From contig VGPI01000057.1 in the NCBI GenBank assembly GCA_016875595.1, positions 1-11,066 on the forward strand: a stretch of DNA of 11,066 bases. Direction: 5' to 3'. The translations under genes were made by a program, and so were the position numbers. The notes beneath the pieces were generated by a model that did not search any database, had not been told where the DNA came from, and saw only the letters and a list, made by a program, of their open reading frames with translations. This document shows positions 6,861 through 11,066 of this stretch, in pieces. The stretch's first letter is position 1, and each line of letters begins with the position of its first letter. This DNA is from Candidatus Cloacimonadota bacterium. GTDB taxonomy: Bacteria > Cloacimonadota > Cloacimonadia > Cloacimonadales > Cloacimonadaceae.

Positions 6861-6888
6861 TTGACGGGATTCAGTCAATGAGAATAAT
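6861..6888 (+). promoter_or_regulatory. Putative promoter for the outer-membrane protein gene
   Basis: TTGACG (6861-6866) and AATAAT (6883-6888) are separated by 16 bases and each match the sigma-70 consensus at five of six positions. The element lies in the divergent gap between yraN and the gene starting at 6939, leaving a leader of roughly 45 bases. The promoter grammar of this lineage is not known to me, so this rests on the general consensus only. Confidence 0.45.
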
Positions 6889-6928
6889 GAAACCATAATA
6901 GTGAAACCTAAAAAACACCTTAAATGGT

Positions 6929-6934
6929 GGAGGG
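6929..6934 (+). promoter_or_regulatory. Strong ribosome binding site setting the start at 6939
   Basis: GGAGGG lies four bases before ATG 6939. An in-frame ATG at 6924 would place this sequence inside the coding region and add five residues ahead of a typical MKK signal-peptide start, so 6939 is preferred. Confidence 0.8.
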
Positions 6935-6938
6935 AAGT

Positions 6939-7946
6939 ATGAAAAAAGTTATTTTTGGCTTACTCGTCCTGGCTATTTCGCTGGGGGTGGTTGAAGCGGT
7001 GCCGTTCCAGACGATTGGAATGTTGCGTACACCAGATGCGTACATATTGCCTCACAAGGCAGCGGAAGCGCAGTTTACAAGTTATGTAAGGAATACGCAT
7101 GTGCCCACAGGAGACAGTGAGTTTGAGTACATTCCGATCGGAATGATCAATGTCGGTATTTTGAATCGAGCAGAATTGGGTTTTTTCTATGGTGATGAAG
7201 TCTATTTCTTCAATGTCAAAGTGAAAGTCATCGAAGAAACTGTATCAGTACCTCAAGTGTCGGTTGGAGTAGATAATATCCTCTCTCCCGTTCGTGAAGA
7301 TGCAGCCAAAATCATACCAGGAGAGGATTTCTATGATCATCCGGATAACTCATTCTATGAAAGAAACTCACCGTATATTGTTTTTTCAAAACAGAGTGTA
7401 CTAAGAGGTTTTTTTGGTATCCCGGCTATATCTACCATACTGAATGCTGGTTGGGGGCAGAACCGCTTCAAAGGTCAAGTTCCCCGATCAAAACGTTTGA
7501 ATGGACTTTTCGTCTCTGTTGAGTTTGCTCCGGTTAAGAATCTGGCGGTGTTGGGAGAATATGACGGTCACGAATTGAATATGGGTGTGAAGTACACCTA
7601 TCGAAACTTCTCAGCCAAATTAGGATTTCAGGCAATAGAGGATTTGTTCAAAGACTATGCGACCGGCGAAAATAAAAGGATTGCCATGAGCATATCCTAT
7701 CTATTTGATAAATATGCTGATGCTCGTCGTCGACCCAGTTTGCCGGTTGAAGGTGGATTGCCTGGGCAACAGGCTACAGGAGTCGAGCAGGTCGTTACAC
7801 CTCAGCAATCGGGAGTGCAATCGTCTGCTGATCAGATCTTGGAAGAACTTCGCAAAATCCGGGAGTTCCGCGAGCAAGCCCAGAAAGTTCTCGATGAACT
7901 TCGCCTTGAACTTCTTGAACTGGAACGGGAAGCATCCGGTCAATAA
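6939..7946 (+). CDS. Predicted outer-membrane beta-barrel protein with C-terminal coiled coil
   Basis: The product has 335 residues. Residues 1-20 are a classical signal peptide (MKK, hydrophobic core, VEA at the cleavage site). Residues 21-258 alternate short aromatic and glycine-bearing strands typical of a barrel. They open with GMLRTPDAYIL (27-37) and include GEYDGHELNMGVKYTYRNFSAKLGF (split here as EYDGHELN at 207-214 and a strand pair after it), which recalls YjbH-like and related barrel families. A proline/glutamine linker (about 265-295) leads to a helix at 297-331. Its hydrophobic positions I300, L304, I307, A314, L318, L321, L325 and L328 follow a 4-3 heptad spacing. The helix probably sits in the periplasm and oligomerises or binds a partner. 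It precedes the TPR/coiled-coil gene. Barrel class and cargo are not determined. Confidence 0.7.
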   Translation: MKKVIFGLLVLAISLGVVEAVPFQTIGMLRTPDAYILPHKAAEAQFTSYVRNTHVPTGDSEFEYIPIGMINVGILNRAELGFFYGDEVYFFNVKVKVIEETVSVPQVSVGVDNILSPVREDAAKIIPGEDFYDHPDNSFYERNSPYIVFSKQSVLRGFFGIPAISTILNAGWGQNRFKGQVPRSKRLNGLFVSVEFAPVKNLAVLGEYDGHELNMGVKYTYRNFSAKLGFQAIEDLFKDYATGENKRIAMSISYLFDKYADARRRPSLPVEGGLPGQQATGVEQVVTPQQSGVQSSADQILEELRKIREFREQAQKVLDELRLELLELEREASGQ

Positions 7947-8076
7947 GAAGAAGTGATTTCCGATGCGACGTTGGACGGTACTTCAATCTTCCGATGGTTG
8001 TGGAGACAGTTAGTAGGTATTCGAGTTTGGCCATGACAGTTTACTCACCTATCAGAGTTCTCGTCACAAAACAAAT

Positions 8077-8115
8077 TGACTTCGCAGCCCCTGCTTGTAA
8101 GTGGCTGCGAGGTCA
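8077..8115 (+). terminator. Hairpin, possible terminator after the outer-membrane gene
   Basis: Bases 8077-8089 pair with 8103-8115 over thirteen positions with one G-T wobble, enclosing a 13-base loop. The tract after it (TTCTATTC) is only moderately T-rich, so termination efficiency is uncertain. A structured leader element for the following gene is the alternative. The hairpin sits about 130 bases after the upstream stop and 87 bases before the next start. Confidence 0.4.
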
Positions 8116-8139
8116 TTCTATTCGAATGTAGTTCTATGA

Positions 8140-8167
8140 TTGACTCATCAGTGGGTCATATGTTAAT
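8140..8167 (+). promoter_or_regulatory. Weak promoter candidate for the TPR gene
   Basis: TTGACT (8140-8145) is followed after 16 bases by GTTAAT (8162-8167). The -35 is good and the -10 matches the consensus at four positions. It lies downstream of the hairpin and about 35 bases before the start at 8203, a reasonable position if the TPR gene has its own promoter. Confidence 0.28.
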
Positions 8168-8202
8168 CAACAAAACCCCGATTAAGTAAAGTGAGCTAGA
8201 TT

Positions 8203-11066
8203 ATGTCTAAGATAATGCAATTTTTTGTGCTCACCCTTGTGGTTGTATCACTATGTCGGCCTATTGCTGCTCAAGGGTCTAATGAATTGACGGAAGAGCA
8301 AATGCGTGCAGCCCTGGAATTGATATCCGAAGAAACGAAACTACTACAACAGGAATTGGAAGAAGCCAGGATCATCCGGGAACGAATTATCCAATTAAGG
8401 GTCAAACGTGCTCAAAATGAGCTACCTCAGAAGTTGGAACGCCTGACTGCACAGAATGATTATGACAGCATTCAGAAGGAGTTTGATATCCTGGCGGAAC
8501 AGCTTGATATCCTAATGGTTACCAATCCTGCAGGTGCTGACTCATTACACCGGGTGATAAGCAGATTGTTCCGGGATTTTACTTTTTTGCAAGATAATCT
8601 TGATTACTATGCCGCTGGCATTGCATTCTATCAGGACGATGATCTGGGTGCGATTTCTGGGCTGGAGGAATTCTTTGCGATTTATCCAACCTCAGATGTC
8701 ACTCCTCAGGCGGCGATTTTATACATCAAGGTTTTACTGTATACCGGACAGGATCAAAAGGCACTCGAGTTTTATGCCAGAAATCCCGACTTCAATACTC
8801 CGGATGTCCAAAATTTGATTGCTCATGCATATTACAATACCGGAGATGACGCCAAGGCATTGGCTATGTTCCGCGGGTTACACGCGGATCGGAAGTTTGG
8901 GGATGATGCTCTCTTGATGTCTCGGCTCATTGTAGCCGTTAACAGCGATGAAAAGCAAGCGCTCCAGGACTTTGCCCAATTGGAACGAGTCTATCAGAAT
9001 GATCCATTTCTTATGCTTGCCATGGCGAGAATGCACATCAACGTAGGTAATTGGGCGGAGGCGGAGAAGTATTATCAACAGTATTACACGCTGATAGCTG
9101 AGGGAAGAGAAGTGCTGTCACTATATGAAATGGCGTTATCATACCTCAATTCAGGCAAAAAGGAAGAAGCACACACGATCCTATCTGAATTGCTGTTACG
9201 TAATGATACTGGCAGTATTTATTCAACAGTTTTATACCTCTGGTCCGAACTGGAATCCGAAGCAGGCAGGGTGAATAATGCCAAACAATCGATGCAAGAA
9301 TACATCGAGTTTGTCGATCGCATTAGTTTGTTTTTACCACGGAAACCCGGGGTTTTCCAGAAGATCGAAGGATTAAAGCAGCGGATCTATGATGATCCAT
9401 CTCAAGAATCAATTACTGCTATCGCTTCTGAGATGGGTAAGATCAAAAACGAGTTTACTCAGATTCACGAAGTGTTGATTAGTAAACCTTCCGGATTGTC
9501 CATTCATTTGCTTAATCGATTGTATAGTTATGAATTATCCAATTTATCACATTACTTGAAGCTGTTTGAGGAGTACAATCAGGCCAACCAGCTAAGATTC
9601 ATACCGATACAATCCGAGATAGACAAAGCGGAAGATCTGCACGAAAAATTCTACACATTCACAAATCAGCAAGAGCAGGAATTATCCGTTTTCGAATCAA
9701 GGTACGAAAAACTACAGGTTGAGTTACAACGTCTTGTTGAAGAGGATCCGCAATTGAACCGGCAGCTTGAGATCAAGAAGAATATTGATGTGTATAACAC
9801 CGTGCTCAATCAAATTGATATTCTGGAACAACGCGGTTCGCATAGAAAGGAATACATTGATATTGTAAGGGCTGAGTATCAAGCAAAGAAACAAGAGATG
9901 GAATTGTTGTACGCTTATTACGAATATGATATGACCTATTACGATGAACTTCATACCGAGATTGAGCTTCTTAATGAGGAGAACAAGAAGCAAGCAAATA
10001 CCATTCAAGAGGATAGGCAGTTTATTGATAGCCGACGTGATTATCTTGTGCATCAATTCACTACCGTCAAACCTGAGGAATTAGCCAATAAAGAAATGCT
10101 CAGGGTAAAGGAGAAGATTGATTCGCAGATTGCAATTACCGATCAATACATATCCGAGTTGAATGAGATTCAGACCAGGCTGAGTGGATTCGAATCAGAT
10201 GTCTCCTTTATTGACCTCCAACTTGCTTATCTCGACGTTTGGCATCAAGCAAAATCAAGAGAACAGCAAAGCACGGAACTCTCTTTTGAGGAAGCGGAAG
10301 GAATGTTGGCTGATATCAATCGACAAAGGCAACAACTCTATGATAGAATTGTAACTTTCATCGAAGATAACCCAGGTTTTTCTGCATTTGAGCAGCCCTC
10401 CGGCTTTGGGAAGTTAATTGGGGTGTCCCACTTGTATTATAACTTGGCAGAACTACACTATGCAATGTTCTCGACGGATCCCCAAGCTGCCTTAGTGCAC
10501 TATCGTAAAGTGCTGGAGATTGATCCGAAGTTCTATCTGAGGGATGCTGTGCAGTACAACATAGGGTTTATTAGCAATTACCTGATCCGCTATGAACTGG
10601 ACAGAGCAATCGACGAATACTTCGATCTTAATCCGGAAGCCACGACACGTCCAGATAACTTACGATACAATGAGCAGATCTTCAGAGAGACAATAACAGC
10701 TTTTCAAGACGTGTTTGACAATTACAAAAGCTCTCCACACTTTGAAGAAACAACCTACAGATTGGGTACATTGTTTTTTCAAATCGGTGCTGATGCACAA
10801 GAACCGATAAGATTCTATGATACTGCTCGCAGCTACTACAACGTGTTGGTTGGCAACCCGAATAGCCCCTATCGTTATGAAGCCTTGTATCAGCGTGGAT
10901 GGACCTATCTAAACAGCAATCAGGAGAATTTCTTCATTCTTGCTCTTGATGACTTCATCCAGCTACTAATGGCCATTGATGAGAGCAAGATCACAGATCA
11001 AACAGAGATCAAGAATTATCTGCACACTTCGATCCAGAACATCGGTTACTGTCTGACTGCAATAGA
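8203..11066 (+). CDS. Large secreted TPR/coiled-coil protein (3' end outside window)
   Basis: The frame starts at ATG 8203, with GTGAG (8191-8195) as a modest ribosome binding site, and stays open for 954 codons to the window end. Residues 1-23 are a signal peptide (hydrophobic 7-17, IAA before Q24). C18 is not in a lipobox context. Residues about 31-95 form a charged helical coil. About 125-365 hold TPR-like helix pairs, for example FYQDDDLGAISGLEEFFAIYP and a repeat with AEKYYQQYYTLI. About 467-725 is a long Glu/Gln/Lys-rich coiled coil. From about 742, more TPR-like units appear (YYNLAELHYAMF, YRLGTLFFQIG, YEALYQRGWTYL), similar to repeats in BamD- and CpoB-type periplasmic proteins. It is likely a periplasmic scaffold. 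The partner is unknown; the preceding coiled-coil barrel protein is a candidate. Confidence 0.85.
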   Translation, partial: MSKIMQFFVLTLVVVSLCRPIAAQGSNELTEEQMRAALELISEETKLLQQELEEARIIRERIIQLRVKRAQNELPQKLERLTAQNDYDSIQKEFDILAEQLDILMVTNPAGADSLHRVISRLFRDFTFLQDNLDYYAAGIAFYQDDDLGAISGLEEFFAIYPTSDVTPQAAILYIKVLLYTGQDQKALEFYARNPDFNTPDVQNLIAHAYYNTGDDAKALAMFRGLHADRKFGDDALLMSRLIVAVNSDEKQALQDFAQLERVYQNDPFLMLAMARMHINVGNWAEAEKYYQQYYTLIAEGREVLSLYEMALSYLNSGKKEEAHTILSELLLRNDTGSIYSTVLYLWSELESEAGRVNNAKQSMQEYIEFVDRISLFLPRKPGVFQKIEGLKQRIYDDPSQESITAIASEMGKIKNEFTQIHEVLISKPSGLSIHLLNRLYSYELSNLSHYLKLFEEYNQANQLRFIPIQSEIDKAEDLHEKFYTFTNQQEQELSVFESRYEKLQVELQRLVEEDPQLNRQLEIKKNIDVYNTVLNQIDILEQRGSHRKEYIDIVRAEYQAKKQEMELLYAYYEYDMTYYDELHTEIELLNEENKKQANTIQEDRQFIDSRRDYLVHQFTTVKPEELANKEMLRVKEKIDSQIAITDQYISELNEIQTRLSGFESDVSFIDLQLAYLDVWHQAKSREQQSTELSFEEAEGMLADINRQRQQLYDRIVTFIEDNPGFSAFEQPSGFGKLIGVSHLYYNLAELHYAMFSTDPQAALVHYRKVLEIDPKFYLRDAVQYNIGFISNYLIRYELDRAIDEYFDLNPEATTRPDNLRYNEQIFRETITAFQDVFDNYKSSPHFEETTYRLGTLFFQIGADAQEPIRFYDTARSYYNVLVGNPNSPYRYEALYQRGWTYLNSNQENFFILALDDFIQLLMAIDESKITDQTEIKNYLHTSIQNIGYCLTAI

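Noticed and set aside
6861..6878. TTGAC-N8-GTCAA hairpin next to the poly-A run as a minus-strand terminator
   Set aside because: The stem is only five pairs, and it would terminate transcripts directly before yraN; the promoter reading of the same bases is stronger.
7701..8034. Frames on both strands over the 3' end of the outer-membrane gene
   Set aside because: They are shadows of the coiled-coil coding sequence and the downstream gap, without signals or motifs.

Overview
The window looks like chromosomal DNA from a Gram-negative, outer-membrane-bearing bacterium of the broad FCB/Cloacimonadota type. Seen directly: a standard genetic code with TGA used as stop, signal peptides, an outer-membrane beta-barrel candidate, a TPR/coiled-coil envelope protein and two GWxTD-domain proteins. 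The phylum is an inference from the GWxTD and TPR content, not a proven assignment.

Layout. Bases 1-522 hold no firm gene. They contain a GC-rich stem-loop pair and a possible gene start on the minus strand at the left edge. They also hold a perfect 96-bp palindrome with no spacer (188-283), built from 11-bp repeats, then a possible 58-residue small ORF (286-462) and a promoter-like element. Bases 523-3963 encode the replicative DNA polymerase III alpha subunit, DnaE, with intact PHP, polymerase, clamp-binding and OB regions. Two secreted GWxTD-domain proteins follow (3956-5083 and 5064-6407). Each start overlaps the end of the gene before it, so the three genes read as one translationally coupled unit. 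A YraN-family gene lies convergently on the minus strand (6451-6843). From a divergent intergenic region, a 335-residue predicted outer-membrane protein with a C-terminal coiled coil reads rightwards (6939-7946). After a 256-bp gap with a hairpin, a large secreted TPR/coiled-coil protein begins at 8203 and runs off the window end.

How the genes might work together. Apart from DnaE and YraN, every firm gene encodes an exported protein of poorly known function: two paralogous GWxTD proteins, a barrel with a heptad tail and a TPR scaffold. A plausible but unproven reading is an envelope assembly or tethering module placed beside a replication gene. The most unusual non-coding element is the 96-bp palindrome upstream of dnaE. 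It could be a real protein-binding or cruciform site, or a fold-back assembly or amplification artefact.
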